This document shows, one piece after another, positions 10,660 to 21,272 of a stretch of DNA of 42,208 nt. The number at the start of each line of letters is the position of its first letter. Position 1 is the first letter of the stretch. The stretch comes from Lojkania enalia (Eukaryota > Ascomycota > Dothideomycetes > Pleosporales): NCBI GenBank assembly GCA_010094045.1, contig ML986647.1:202745-244952 (forward strand), written 5' to 3'. The position numbers were made by a program, and so were the translations under genes. Below the pieces are notes generated by a model, which did not search any database, was not told the origin of the DNA, and saw only the letters and a program-made list of their open reading frames with translations.

Positions 10660-12086
10660 CTTGTTCAGTCTAGACGGTGTAAGTGGTGTTTATCTATCGG
10701 AAGGGTGGGCTGGAGTTGTATGGATTGACCTTAAAAATAGATTGGTAGGGAAGGTGCTCTGGAGTCACGTGAGGCACGCTCGTACGCTAAACCCAATAGG
10801 AGCAATATCTAACTGGGAAGTGTCGCAACACTCACGCTAATTCCGATATTAATTCTGGCATAACCATAGTGCTGGCCTGCATCCTTCCATTGTAGAGCAT
10901 GATGTTGATCCGGGCGAAATTGGATGATAATAGAGTTGGCGTACAGATCTGGTTCACCACAAAGATCTTCGAGCTGCGGAAATGATATATTAATGCTAGA
11001 GCCTAGCTGAGCTGCATCGAACGATAATCGTTCTATAAGCAAGTGCCCCACTACCTCGCTTAGCTGAAGATAATCGGATAAATCAGGCCTCGCCCTTCGC
11101 AGAAAGTAATCCTGTCTTCCTATCTTTCCATTCCCAAGTAATAGCCGAACTCGACTTCAACCTCGTTATTAGATTGTAGTACAGCAGCCTCCTATTAACA
11201 GTGCCCTCAAATTCCTAAGTCATCACTTTTTCACTGTTTCTGCCCTAGTTGTGAGTCATGGCCATGATATTAAGTTTGACCTTAGCTTAGATTCTCTTGT
11301 CAGCATGATGAACATACTGGTGTTCTTTCAAGGGGCCTTTAGTTGGTCCATATTTGTTTGTAGCTAAGGAAAGAGTGCATCGTCTGCCATGTTTACTTGT
11401 TGGTGTAGCGTTGATATCGTGGTATAAGAAAGAAAGAGTACTCTCTGTTTAGGATCTAATATACAAAATGTTGTATTACTAGTTGTTTACGGTCAAATTC
11501 GCACATTATAGTGATGGCATGATTTGGCCATGGCCGAGATCGATTGTAGAAAATAGATTGGTGATCGGCTAAAATCAATTCACTGATTCCTTGAACAGCT
11601 TTTGAGAATCCAGTCACATGTATGACTAAATGTGGAGGATATTATGGCCATAAATTGCACTATACTTTCACTTATTGTCTTTTTCCATGACCCCATGTTT
11701 CCACGTACTTCTCAATCCCGATAAATGTCAGAGGTACGTTCTGAATGGAGCCTGAGCGTCGGCGATAGATGGGGAAGATAAGGAATTGGAGGAGATACCA
11801 GAATGCTTGTATACATAGAAGAAAAGATAATGAAGTCTGAGTCTGAACGCATGCAGTTATGCAAAACATGTAGCGCGAAATACTAGTAAGGGGTTAATAG
11901 ATCGAGACTGAATGACCACAACGCAGGTGTTTATAGAGTATTAGGGACGGATTAAAACCGTTTGTCCTATAGTTATTACTATGGGTATCTCTACTAAAGG
12001 ACGCTTTATAGCCATGTTCACGAAACTAGGTAGAAATAAGGGAACAATTAAAACCCGCAAGTCATGCTGGCACGAAAAATGACCAA
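10660..12086. other. Intergenic region
   Basis: Apart from the doubtful open frame at 10809-11051 I find no gene. Small open frames lack recognisable domains. The right end is the 3' flank of the flavin oxidase. Confidence 0.4.
10809..11051 (-). CDS. Unassigned 80-codon open frame, possibly a gene fragment
   Basis: The translation (NISFPQLEDLCGEPDLYANS, then IIIQFRPDQHHALQW) looks more protein-like than the nearby shadows, with well-mixed composition and charged/aromatic patterning. I do not recognise the family and there is no splice or promoter support. It could be a fragment of a longer lost gene or a chance frame. Confidence 0.2.
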   Translation of the reverse strand: MGHLLIERLSFDAAQLGSSINISFPQLEDLCGEPDLYANSIIIQFRPDQHHALQWKDAGQHYGYARINIGISVSVATLPS

Positions 12087-13564
12087 TCACGCCCCTGCCG
12101 GCCTAACGCTCTGTGGATTCTGAAAAACATTCGTAGGATCAATCGCAGCCTTAATCTCCTGTAGCCTTGGAAGGTTGTCATTCCAATACTCGGACGGCCC
12201 ATTCTCCCCTAAGGCAGGGTCCACGTAACCCGCATAGGCGCCAAGTTTCTTTCCCGGAAGAGCATCGGTAATGATCTTATTGAACCCAGTCAAAAAGTTT
12301 CTGATGGTAGGCGTAACTTTCCCAACGAGATTGACCGCATATGCTTGGTGGTAGAACAAAGCATCACGGTGGCCATAGGCTGTGGCGTTCGGTGCAACGT
12401 CGTTGATCGCACCACCCTCTAGATCCCAGATGACGAACCATAGTGGCGTACCTTTGTTCGTTTTGTCAATATATTGGAAGAGTTGATCAATTGTCGCATC
12501 CGGGATGAGAGAGTCCTCGGTATAGGCGAGCGACTTAGCGTAGAAGTTGCTCTGAATGCCGCCCCCGATTTCGAGCGCAAGATCTTCTGCCCAATGGCCA
12601 ACGACGCCGAGCCAGTCGTTCAACACAATGACGGATTCATCCTTGCTCGGAAGTCTGCTTGAGATGTTGAGCTTGTCGTATTCCGCTTTTGGTCCAAAGT
12701 AAGTTCCAGATATGATGACTCCTAGCTCAGTTAAGATGAACTGACTAGCAAATTTCCGCGATAAGTCTGGATCGGCGACGAGAGCCTGCCATTTCTTATA
12801 CGCGTTGGCCTTGTCAGTAGTGCTTCCGACTTGTATACTATACGAGTAGAGGACGGATTCTTTGGGCTCCGCTTGTGTGCGCACTTTGAACTCTGTGATG
12901 ATACCAAAGCTGGCTCCCGCACCTTTCAAAGCAAAAAAGACGTCTGAGTTTTGCTCGTCGGACGCCCGAATAATAGAAGAGTTTGCCAAAACGACTTGCA
13001 CTTCTTCGACATGATCTAACGCGGAACCCCACATTCGAGACGTCGGCCCTAGCCCGCCGATAGTTGCATGACCACCGATGCCGACTTGGGGACAAGTACC
13101 GTGGGCCATGGCACGGCCCCCATTCTCATGGAGACGTTTAGTAACGTCTCCGAGCAGTGTGCCTCCACCAATAGTCGCCTGCCAGGATGTCGTATCGATG
13201 GAGAACTGCTGGAAGTTCTTAAGGTCAACCACTATGGCGTCGTTCGTTCCGCCAATCCCTATCACACATTAGATGGGCTTCTTTATGTCGCATCTGCTCG
13301 CCTACCGTAATTGGCGTAGGAATGTCCGCCACAACGTGGTTGGACTTTAAGGTTATTGTCTACAGCACACTTAACGATCGCTGCAACTTGATCTGTCGTT
13401 TTCGGGTAGGTCACCGCCGCGGGAACAATTGGAATATCGAGATTGTAAGGCTTCACGTGGGCCAGTTGATAAAAAGGCGTGTCTGTGTAGGCTAAGAGCG
13501 ATGAATCGCCTCCTACAGCGCCCGACAAGCACTTTTGGACAGCAGAACTGTTGGTATTGCCCAT
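12087..13564 (-). CDS. FAD-linked oxidoreductase, berberine-bridge/gluco-oligosaccharide oxidase type
   Basis: Flavoprotein oxidase of the PCMH-type FAD-binding superfamily with a C-terminal BBE segment. Two exons (13564-13306 and 13258-12087) with a 47-bp GTAGGC...GATAG intron give 476 residues; the join restores HSYANYG-IGGTNDAIVVDL. RCGGHSY places His81 for 8-alpha-histidyl FAD, and HGTCPQVGIGGH places Cys142 for 6-S-cysteinyl FAD, so bicovalent flavin attachment is expected. The BBE tail is seen in EYWNDNLPRLQEIKAAIDPTNVFQNPQSV. No signal peptide is visible (start MGNTNSSAVQKC), unlike many secreted relatives, so an intracellular role is likelier. A probable leader intron precedes the ATG. 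The substrate (sugar, alkaloid or other secondary metabolite) cannot be told. Confidence 0.9.
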
Positions 13565-13575
13565 GGCGATGATCC

Positions 13576-13647
13576 CTGCGAAGAAAGAAGACGTTGAAAG
13601 AGAGCGAAGTAGTTAACGAGCAATAGTAGAAAAAGAGGAGAACTCAC
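13576..13647 (-). other. Probable intron in the 5' UTR of the flavin oxidase gene
   Basis: On the minus strand AAG|GTGAGT (donor at 13647) and TTCGCAG (acceptor at 13576) bracket 72 bp ending 11 bp before the ATG. Both ends fit consensus well. Transcript evidence is not available here. Confidence 0.45.
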
Positions 13648-14573
13648 CTTAAGGAACAAACACATTTTGTACTGTAGGCCTAACCATCACGGCCGGGTGG
13701 ACCGATCCCAAGTTTACGGACACAAACGAACTACCAATGAGGGCAATTTCACGTCATCCTCGCATTGCAAATGAGAAACAGATGCATGAAACGAGCAAGG
13801 GGGAAGCTGGAGAAAACCATGGGGCCGCGCCGTGTGATGGATTCGCGAGGCGCCGCTATGCACTTGGTTGCCCGGAGTACGCGCTGTGAATGGTCAGAAC
13901 ACCAGCGTTTCATTTAGTTAATCTCCAAGTGACCAAGGATGCTTGGGTTCATGGCACATGGCGGCGTGACAAATTCCAGGGTTGTTTATGGATGTAACTT
14001 GAAAACGGCCGATGTTCTTTATGGTTACGATATTCTGCCAGGTAATCTTGGAACGCCCTGACCGAGATCGTGAATTGGTCCCGAGGACACAATTCGACAC
14101 TGCAATGATTCTCACTAGCGCATGAAGAAACAGGTCATTTCGCGAAAAGAGAGCAAGCTCTCCTCCATAATGCCGGTCGTATCCTTCTCAATGCTGACTG
14201 ATCGCGAAGTCCGACGGCATGCAGCACTGTGGCTAGAGGATGCGGCGCAGCAACCCATGACCTACAAGCGATGAGACTAAGCCAAGCAGCTTCGATCTTG
14301 TGCCTATTATCAGTATAACTGCAACACACGAGACTAAGTCTCCTAAAATTCTACATACTTGGTCTTCGTCAACTAGGGCGATGACCCTCGACACTCCAAA
14401 AGACATTTGATGAATAGCTAAATTACACGCAGGCCTTACTTGCCCGGTGAAGTTTTACGATCTTTTACTACAAGAATTATCAGAGTAGGAGCACGAGGTT
14501 GAGCCGCACATCGAAAGGAGCTAACAATAAAAAAGACTCCAAATTTATTGTACATGCCGCCTGACTTCAAGGA
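13648..14573. other. Intergenic, upstream of the flavin oxidase
   Basis: No gene or recognisable repeat is supported; several 60-codon frames appear random. Confidence 0.4.
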
Positions 14574-14578
14574 GAAGA

Positions 14579-14781
14579 TGTGGTGAGAGGCGAATCTTGT
14601 CTCAGGGAGGGAGATGAGGGGCTGAACTGGTTGATTGAAGATGGCCAGCAGGCCATATTTATGTACATGAAAAAGGGGTATATCAGCTAATATCCAGCGT
14701 GATATCCGGCGTGATATCAACCGTGATATCGTACGTCGATATCTGATACAGCTCGGCAGACTAGCCAAAATCCCCATAACA
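14579..14781 (-). mobile_element. Solo LTR, family A copy 2 (203 bp)
   Basis: Reading the minus strand it starts TGTTATGGGG and ends CACCACA. It is flanked by the perfect 5-bp direct repeat GAAGA at 14574-14578 and 14782-14786. It aligns along its length to 8635-8814 but has extra 12-bp GATATC-bearing units; GATATC occurs at 14701, 14713, 14725 and 14738 on the plus strand. No coding interior remains. It sits upstream of both the flavin oxidase and the 15.8-kb gene, so it could supply a promoter, but that is conjecture. Confidence 0.87.
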
Positions 14782-14786
14782 GAAGA

Positions 14787-15813
14787 CATTAATGAGACCG
14801 CGGAGCCAGACCTGAAGAGAGGAGAGAAACAAGATCATCATAGAGACATCGTTGTAGTGGAGCGACGTGAGTGGAGATGGGGAAAGAGGAGCACAGGATC
14901 AAACTTTCTATGTAGAAAGAAGTTAAGAAACTCTATGTTATCCTTCCTGTTTGTATCGATGAGAAGGAGATGTATACAGAGCTTCTTATTAGCGGAGGGA
15001 GAAGCCCTGACTTAGTCTCAACATTTAGCCCCTTTCAATACCAGAAACAATCACACCTCAAGCTCGACGTACTATCTATCTACTGCATACCCCAAAGCTT
15101 CCCGCAAGATTCTCTTTGCTATTTTTTCTTCGGCACAATACACTCCGTACGATGTACCCCGTATCATCCACAGTCTGCCAAGTTATCAACGCTTAGCTTC
15201 CCTTGGCAATGCGTATCCGTTTCAGCTCTTGCCGCGATCCACTGAAAGCCGTTAGATGTTCTACAGAAACGTCTTTCTCGCTATTAAGCTAGTAGAAGAA
15301 TGCGATACACGCTACGACGAGGGGAGGAATAGCAGCACCTGAAAGCCTAGCGTGGCCTCTTAGCTGAATTAAAAACCTCGGCGGATATGCGTATCGCCCT
15401 CTTCAATACAGGCCGGACAAGGGGATCCCGGTTTAATAGCTCAGTGTAGCTTAATGTAGTGCCTTATAAACACCACGAAGAAAGTAAGCCCTGCACACAA
15501 TCTAAGCGTACCCTTATTTAGGATACATCCATAGCTGAAACAAGCCTCAAAACCCCGGAATCTTCTATCGTATTCGGTCATATGCGGAAAGCAACACAGG
15601 GAACAATAGGACGATATAAGGACAAATCTCCCACGGCTCAGGTATCTCTCTCACTGGCATCGTCAATAACTCAATCCCTATTCAATATAATCCGAACCCG
15701 AAACGCATCCTACCCGACGCACCAGACCCCAACACTACAGATCCCAACACGCAAGAAATCGAATGAAGCTACTCTAGGAATTGCTTCTACGAACGGAGAC
15801 GCAGCAAGTCATT
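14787..15813. other. Intergenic, no supported gene
   Basis: Contains the 5' flank of the small Cys-rich gene. The open frames at 14970-15245 and 15582-15929 lack any recognisable motif; the latter partly overlaps the Cys-rich gene in another frame. Confidence 0.4.
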
Positions 15814-16038
15814 ATGTCGAGTCCCTACCAATATGCGTCGCAACCGCAGCCGCAACCGCAGCCGCAACCCCAATGCTCAAATATGACATATCAGCCCGTG
15901 GATCCGAGGACCCAGCAATACATGGATGACCGAAAGAAGATGGAAAAGCGAAACGACACCTGTTGCGATTGTTGTGCGAAGGAGATAAAGGAATGCTTTT
16001 GCTACTGTGGGTGGTTGCGGTGTTGGTGTTGCGACTAA
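15814..16038 (+). CDS. Small Gln/Pro-repeat and cysteine-rich protein
   Basis: A single-exon frame of 74 residues starting MSSPYQYA. The N-terminal part is a (QP)n stretch from a CAACCG/CAGCCG hexamer array. The middle holds YMDDRKKMEKRND, and the C-terminal third is extremely Cys-rich (CCDCC...CFCYCG...CWCCD). The order of Q/P/Y-rich head, charged linker and CC-rich aromatic tail resembles the CYSTM type of short tail-anchored, palmitoylation-prone membrane proteins, but the hydrophobic stretch is short, so this is only a resemblance. An ATG at 15781 in the same frame would extend it by 11 residues. Function unknown; the hexamer array is prone to length change. Confidence 0.55.
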   Translation: MSSPYQYASQPQPQPQPQPQCSNMTYQPVDPRTQQYMDDRKKMEKRNDTCCDCCAKEIKECFCYCGWLRCWCCD

Positions 16039-16651
16039 GTAGTAGAGAAGTATATAGTGCAGAACTATTGTGAACTGGAAATGATACGGAGCTGGTATAG
16101 TGAAAAATGTACGCGAATAATTTTATTGCCGGTTCAACTGTTCTGGGGAGGGGTGGATCTTCGGTATTTGAATCGACTTTAGCTTAGAAGGGAGGACGAA
16201 GGGAATGTTGGGAATGCTAGTTTGGGTCTGCTGTGGAGCGCTGGAGACGGTGTATGCATGGAGAGAATGTGCTCAGATGAAGATATTACTAGTGTAATAG
16301 ACGTGAGTTTACAATTTAGATTGGTACCCAAGCTCTTCGAGAAATCGACAATGTTGTCTTGGATCAGGCTGAGCTTCGGCACAAATCCGACCTCGGCAAT
16401 GCAATGACGGCTTACTAAGACGGCTAGCACGGTTCTCGGAGTGTTCTGAGGCTGAATGGGAATTTAAGGTTGGTTTCCTTTCTTGACGCAAGCAGTTTCA
16501 GCCTGGCAGAGCAGCAGCTCACAATGAGCTATTAAATGCAATCCCTTATCTTGACTATGAATAACTATGCTACACTAATGTCCAGCTCTTCGAAGGCTCC
16601 ATCTCCCGCTCAAGTCGTCCACCAGCCCTGCAATACGACGAATCTATCGTC
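16039..16651. other. Intergenic between Cys-rich and ABM genes
   Basis: Nothing supported. It holds the 3' flank of one plus-strand gene and the 5' flank of the next. Confidence 0.4.
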
Positions 16652-17278
16652 ATGGCTATCGCAGAGATTGCTCTTTTACGCCTCCTGCCTCCTTATACCG
16701 CGAACGATGCATCCCTTCTCTCCAAACTCGGCCATGCTAAACAAGTGATGGAGAAGTTTACTAGCCGTCAATTTTACTACATGCAGCAAGTCGAGAATCC
16801 CTCATTGTTGTACATAATCGGAGAATGGGACTCTGTTGATCAGCACATAGACGAATTTATACCCTCAGCAGACAATCAAGCCATTCTGGAGAGCCTTAAG
16901 GATGTATTGGTCGTCGATTGGCTGTTTCATATCGATGCGCCGCATGCCGACTTGCCGCTCCCAAAGTCAACGGATGATATGAAACCTACGTTTGGTATTA
17001 CGAGGCTCTTTGTTAGGTCTGGGGAAAAGGGCAATTTCCAGAAGATGTTTGAGGAAAACAGGAAGTATTTGCAGGATTTCATAACGGAGGGTACAATTGG
17101 TGGCGGATGGCGGGCTGATCCCGAAGACGGCAAGGACGAGTTTGTAGTTTTTAGTCCTTGGAAGGACGTTGAGCAGCACCATGCTTTTGCGAAGACGGAT
17201 GGGTTTGAGAAGTATGGTAGGATCCGAGACTTCTTGGAAGGCGCGGAGATAAAGCATGCAAACATTATCGAAATGTAG
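16652..17278 (+). CDS. Tandem ABM-domain (dimeric alpha-beta barrel) protein
   Basis: A single-exon protein of 208 residues. It reads as two ferredoxin-like ABM repeats. The first, about residues 3-95, includes EIALLRLLPPY, FYYMQQVENPSLLYIIGEWD and HIDEFIPSADNQ. The second, about 108-200, includes ITRLFVRSGEKGNF, GGGWRADPEDGKDEFVVFSPW and HHAFAKTDGFEKYGRIRDF. Fungal proteins of this shape are described as antibiotic-biosynthesis-monooxygenase-like or stress-responsive A/B-barrel proteins; no catalytic residues define the reaction. It precedes the P450 gene in the same orientation by 468 bp, so co-expression is possible. No frame damage is visible. Confidence 0.7.
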   Translation: MAIAEIALLRLLPPYTANDASLLSKLGHAKQVMEKFTSRQFYYMQQVENPSLLYIIGEWDSVDQHIDEFIPSADNQAILESLKDVLVVDWLFHIDAPHADLPLPKSTDDMKPTFGITRLFVRSGEKGNFQKMFEENRKYLQDFITEGTIGGGWRADPEDGKDEFVVFSPWKDVEQHHAFAKTDGFEKYGRIRDFLEGAEIKHANIIEM

Positions 17279-17746
17279 ATATGATTCTCCGGATAGCTTC
17301 GGGAGTTCTTAACGTGTATCCTAGCCGCGATGGGAATACTGTAACCTCATCTGTGCAAAATCTGTTGGCGAGGGATTGTTCTAGTTTTTGGACAAGCCCT
17401 TTCGCGACGTACTTGGCATTTGACTTGTTCACACATCCACTTACTACTTAGTATCATTACTTTGACGGAAGGATTTGTCCGTCAATGTTAGGAGTTGTGC
17501 GGTGGGTAAAGGTGTGCGTACACGATGATAAGCACCACTCGCGATAACGGATTGGGGAACGCTATCCGACCCCTCATGCGGCAGAATCGGTCTTCTAGCA
17601 TTACCCTGGAATCTGGTATGCTTAGTGATTGATCACCTATCAAAGGGCTCATACGTAAGAGGACTCGAAGATATATATACATTGACCGTTACTTCTTCTC
17701 CCCTTGGAAGCTTTTCTAGTATTGTTATTCTTCATCCGGACACACT
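17279..17746. promoter_or_regulatory. Intergenic/promoter region of the P450 gene
   Basis: An alternating TATATATA at 17672-17679 lies about 70 bp before the P450 start codon and may be its TATA box. Nothing else is recognisable. Confidence 0.35.
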
Positions 17747-19480
17747 ATGGAAAAGCTACTGCAGGATTGGCTATGTCAGACTCAGGATGTTCCTCCAAGC
17801 TATCTATTACTATTAGCCATTTCAGCAACGCTGTTGACACTCCTATACAAAGTATGCCCCTACCGCTATATATCATTGCGGAACTAAAAATAACAGCTCA
17901 CCACTCGCACTGATATTCCCTACATTAAGAATCTACCCGAGATACCCGGAGCACTTCCTATTGTCGGCCACCTCCATTTGCTAGGAGATGACCACGCCAC
18001 CGTCTGCGAAAAATGGTGGAAGCAATATTCGCACTCCGTCTTCCAAATCCGGCTCGGCAACACTCGCGCCGTCATCGTAAACTCATTCTCCGACTGCAAG
18101 AAAATGCTAGTCAACAATTCTCAAGCCATCATCGACCGGCCTACACTATATACCTTCCATGGTGTGATATCCAGTACGCAGGGTTTCACGATCGGTTCCT
18201 CGCCGTGGGACGATAGTTGTCGGAATAAGCGGAAAGCCGCCTCTACCACACTAAGCAAGAACATGATGAAGAATTACTACGACATGTTCGACCTCGAATC
18301 ATACTGCATCCTTCGTGATTTGACCAAGGATGGGGGCACAGGACAATGGATCAGCGTACGACCGTATATTCAGAGATACGCATTAAACACGACGCTAACG
18401 CTCTGCTACGGGATACGTATGGACGAAGTATATGACGAACTGTTACGCGAGATATTAGAGGTCGGATCCGCGATATCGCTGCTTCGCTCTGCGTCTGAGA
18501 ATTTCCAGGATTACATTCCGCTGTTGAGGTATTTGCCGAATAACGAAAAGTCGGCGCGGTCGAAGGAATTGCGTGGGAGGAGGGATAAGTATTTGGACTT
18601 ATTGTTGGATAAAGTAAGGGCGATGATTAAGGACGGGAAGGAGAAGCCATGTATTAGTGCTGCGATATTAAAGGATGAGGAAACAAGGCTGACGGGCGTG
18701 GAAGTGGGGAGTATTTGCTTGAGTCTTGTGAGTGGGGGGTTCGAGACGATTCCGGGGACGCTGGTTTCTTGTATTGGCTCATTGTCTACTGCTCAGGGGC
18801 AGGTGTTTCAGGAACGGGCCTATGAGGATATGAAGAAGTGTTACCCGAACTTGAAGGAAGCATGGGCCACCGCGTTTGAGAAAGAGACAGTACCGTACTT
18901 GAACGCAATTGTGAAGGAAGCGGGACGGTATTATACAGTTAGTAGTATGAGTTTGCCAAGAAAAACAGTAGCCGACGTGCATTGGAATGGAGCGATTATA
19001 CCAGCCAAGACGATGGTGTTGATCAATGCGCAAGCAGGAAATCACGGTAAGTCCAGATTCATCAGTTAGGAATCAGTTTAGAGAACACCGATCTTAACCG
19101 AGGTAGATATTGATCACTTTGGTCCTGATCCTGGAACCTTTAATCCCGGGCGCTGGCTTGTCAAATCCCAAGATGGCGAAAAAGTCACTAGAGGCTTAGA
19201 TCACCTCTCCTTTGGCGCAGGCTCGCGTTCCTGTCCTGGCGCTATTATTGCTAGCAAGCTTATATACTCGGCACTATTTCGCCTCATAGCCTTGTATCAC
19301 ATCGAGGCATCAGAGACCGAACCGCCTAATACTGATTATGTGGATTATAATGCTATTAAATCAGCACTAGTAGCAATTCCTAGGGACTTCAATGTTAGAC
19401 TGATACCTAGAGATGAGGGTTTAATCAGAGAAGCATTGGCGATGGGCGAGGAGAGAACGAAAGGATTTTACAAGGAATAA
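17747..19480 (+). CDS. Cytochrome P450 (CYP504-like, phenylacetate-hydroxylase-type pattern)
   Basis: A heme monooxygenase with an N-terminal ER membrane anchor. Three exons (17747-17851, 17897-19046, 19107-19480) with introns of 45 and 60 bp give 542 residues. Exon 1 encodes MEKLLQDWL followed by the hydrophobic helix YLLLLAISATLLTLLY (about 19-34). The proline-rich hinge is LPEIPGALPIVG. The I-helix has SGGFETI, the K-helix ExxR is EAGR, the PERF-like motif is FNPGRW, and the heme loop FGAGSRSCPG places the axial Cys at residue 461. The block PRKTVADVHWNGAIIPAKTM, followed by NAQAGNH, is the pattern I associate with fungal CYP504/phenylacetate hydroxylases, but substrate assignment is uncertain. 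All catalytic motifs are intact. Its plus-strand neighbour is the ABM protein. Confidence 0.9.
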
Positions 19481-19869
19481 GATTTAGCAAGCGACTGTTT
19501 AAGAGTCACCCAATGGTAGCTCACTCATATCTCAATTCATAGTATGCCCAGGTATTGATTGGACTCTGAAGCGAAACGAGTAAAGCTATTGTAGCATCCC
19601 GAATAGATAGTTGGATGAACCTTCCGAGGGTCCGGAAAACGGCATCGGGGTCTGGAACAATGCTCCAAGACAAATAGAATTAGATAGTTATGCACAAGCA
19701 TTGGCAACTCCTCTTAGGTTAGTGCACTCCCCGAAAACTTATATTAACAAGTTCTTTAAATTTCATATCTAAAATATTTATCTCAACTCATCACACGAAA
19801 TCAAAGTGGCCAAGAACCCAGATGGTCGGCCCATCATGAAATGACAAGACCCCTCTTACGTCGCCCTTC
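19481..19869. other. Intergenic between P450 and GNAT pseudogene
   Basis: 3' flank of the P450 gene; no feature recognised. Confidence 0.4.
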
Positions 19870-20404
19870 TTCATAGAAATTTCTCCCGCACTCCTGCCTC
19901 GCCTCCCTACCCTAAAACATGCATCCGATCAAATCTTCCGCACAATAGACATGTCTGCCATCGCGGATTGGACAGACCCACTACTATCAATATTTTCTTA
20001 TCAATCCCGCGGTCAAGTATTATAGCTCTTCCGCAAAGAAGCTGCGAGGAGGTTGCCATCGGTTTCATACTAGTGGAAAATTTCTGGAATAATTGAATCT
20101 CCAAAACTGTCTTCGTGAAGCATGTTTCTGTTGGGCCGGAGTGTGGTAGGTTAGGCGTAGGGGGGAGGTTAATTGAGCGTGTAGAGCAGTGGGCTAGGAA
20201 TCGCGGGAATGGTGTAGTGAATTTGACAACTTCGAAGACGTGCCGTGGAATAAGAGTTACTATGAGCAGTAAAAGAATTGTAGAGGAAGAACACGGAGGG
20301 AGTTGGAGAAAGAGAGGGGAGAGGCATTGTTAGGGAGGTGGAAAAGGGATGATATGAGAAAGACACTCTCGAATGAAGAAGGCGAACGTAAAATCCGCCG
20401 CTAG
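19870..20404 (+). pseudogene. GNAT acetyltransferase pseudogene
   Basis: Pieces of one acetyltransferase domain are readable in order but in shifting frames: FRTIDMSAIADWTDP near 19940, EEVAIGFILVEN near 20045, a TGA, then VFVKHVSVGPECGRLGVGG (beta-4 and the acetyl-CoA loop region), LIERVEQWARNRG...VVNLTTSK. After a frame change near 20225 comes EDVPWNKSYYEQ, the VPWN-x-x-YY motif common in one GNAT subgroup. At least two frameshifts and two stops prevent a complete product. The VPWN motif shows that it is not a simple copy of the intact GNAT gene next door, which lacks it. Confidence 0.65.
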
Positions 20405-20445
20405 ATTTAGATGGATAATATTTCGGGAGTTGTTGAAGCTTGCGG

Positions 20446-21272
20446 TTAGGTATCACTTTGTTCCTTCGGTTTTCGAACCATGCACTTCTACTCGTTAGCC
20501 TTTATACGGAACGGACTGGCCGATCTTTCTCGCACAGAGGAAGAAGCAGAAAACTCACCCAATGGCTCTCCTGCCCCTCGCCTCCAAATTCCGTCCTATC
20601 AAACACCACCTCCTTCGCGACTTCAAAGCCATGCTTCTCATACAACGACTTTCCAATCGTCGTCCCATCAAGATACGCTTCCACCCCCAACTCATCGGCC
20701 TTGTCTACCCCCCACTGAATCAGCATACTACCCGCACCCCGCTTATGATGCTCCCAGAGAGTGGCCAGAGCGTTGAGCATCATATACGGCTTCGTCCCCA
20801 TAATCTCTTCCTTCGCGGCACGAATGGGATTGAATAGGCCCTGTAACACCTCAATTTTTACCTCTGGAGGAATAAACGGCGGTGCATTGTCTTCCTTCGG
20901 CTCCGCTCTTTCTGTGGGATCTGATGTTGGTTGATCTACGCTGTCGCTGTTCCCAACTCTAGCGCCATTCATATTCTCAGACTCTAATGGAGGAATATTG
21001 TGCGCGCTCCACACAGCAACAGCGATGGTTTTCCCGCCATTATCCTCTGGATCGCCATCTGAAGGCGAAAGCTCCGTGTCCACGATTTTCCATTGCCAGG
21101 TATTTGGCCGGCCAATTTCTCGCCTGCGGTCTTCAGCGACTTTCATGATTGATTCTTCAGAAATGGGGCCTGTGTGAACGAGGTCGTTTGTTGGTCCTCT
21201 GTAAGCTTGTGCCCGGACACGGGTCCAGGAAAGAGTATCTTCTTCTCGTATGGGGGCGAGGATAAACACCAT
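20446..21272 (-). CDS. GNAT-family N-acetyltransferase
   Basis: Acetyl-CoA-dependent acetyltransferase of the GNAT fold; acceptor unknown. Exon 1 21272-20559 and exon 2 20484-20446 give 250 residues. The start is the first ATG (MVFILAPI); upstream in-frame codons are non-ATG. Motif A is LATLWEHHKRGAGSMLIQWGVDKADELG; motif B is IGKSLYEKHGFEV. An insertion of about 60 acidic residues lies between the N-terminal strands and motif A. Without splicing the frame runs into an unrelated tail; splicing the GTGAGT donor at 20558 to the acceptor at 20485 restores the usual ending SHW-CMVRKPKE. A TAG three bases upstream would add one Lys, so the exact acceptor is uncertain. Confidence 0.8.

Noticed and set aside
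12087..19480. Complete secondary-metabolite gene cluster
   Set aside because: Tailoring-type enzymes are present but no polyketide, peptide or terpene synthase is found, and genes are spread widely on both strands.
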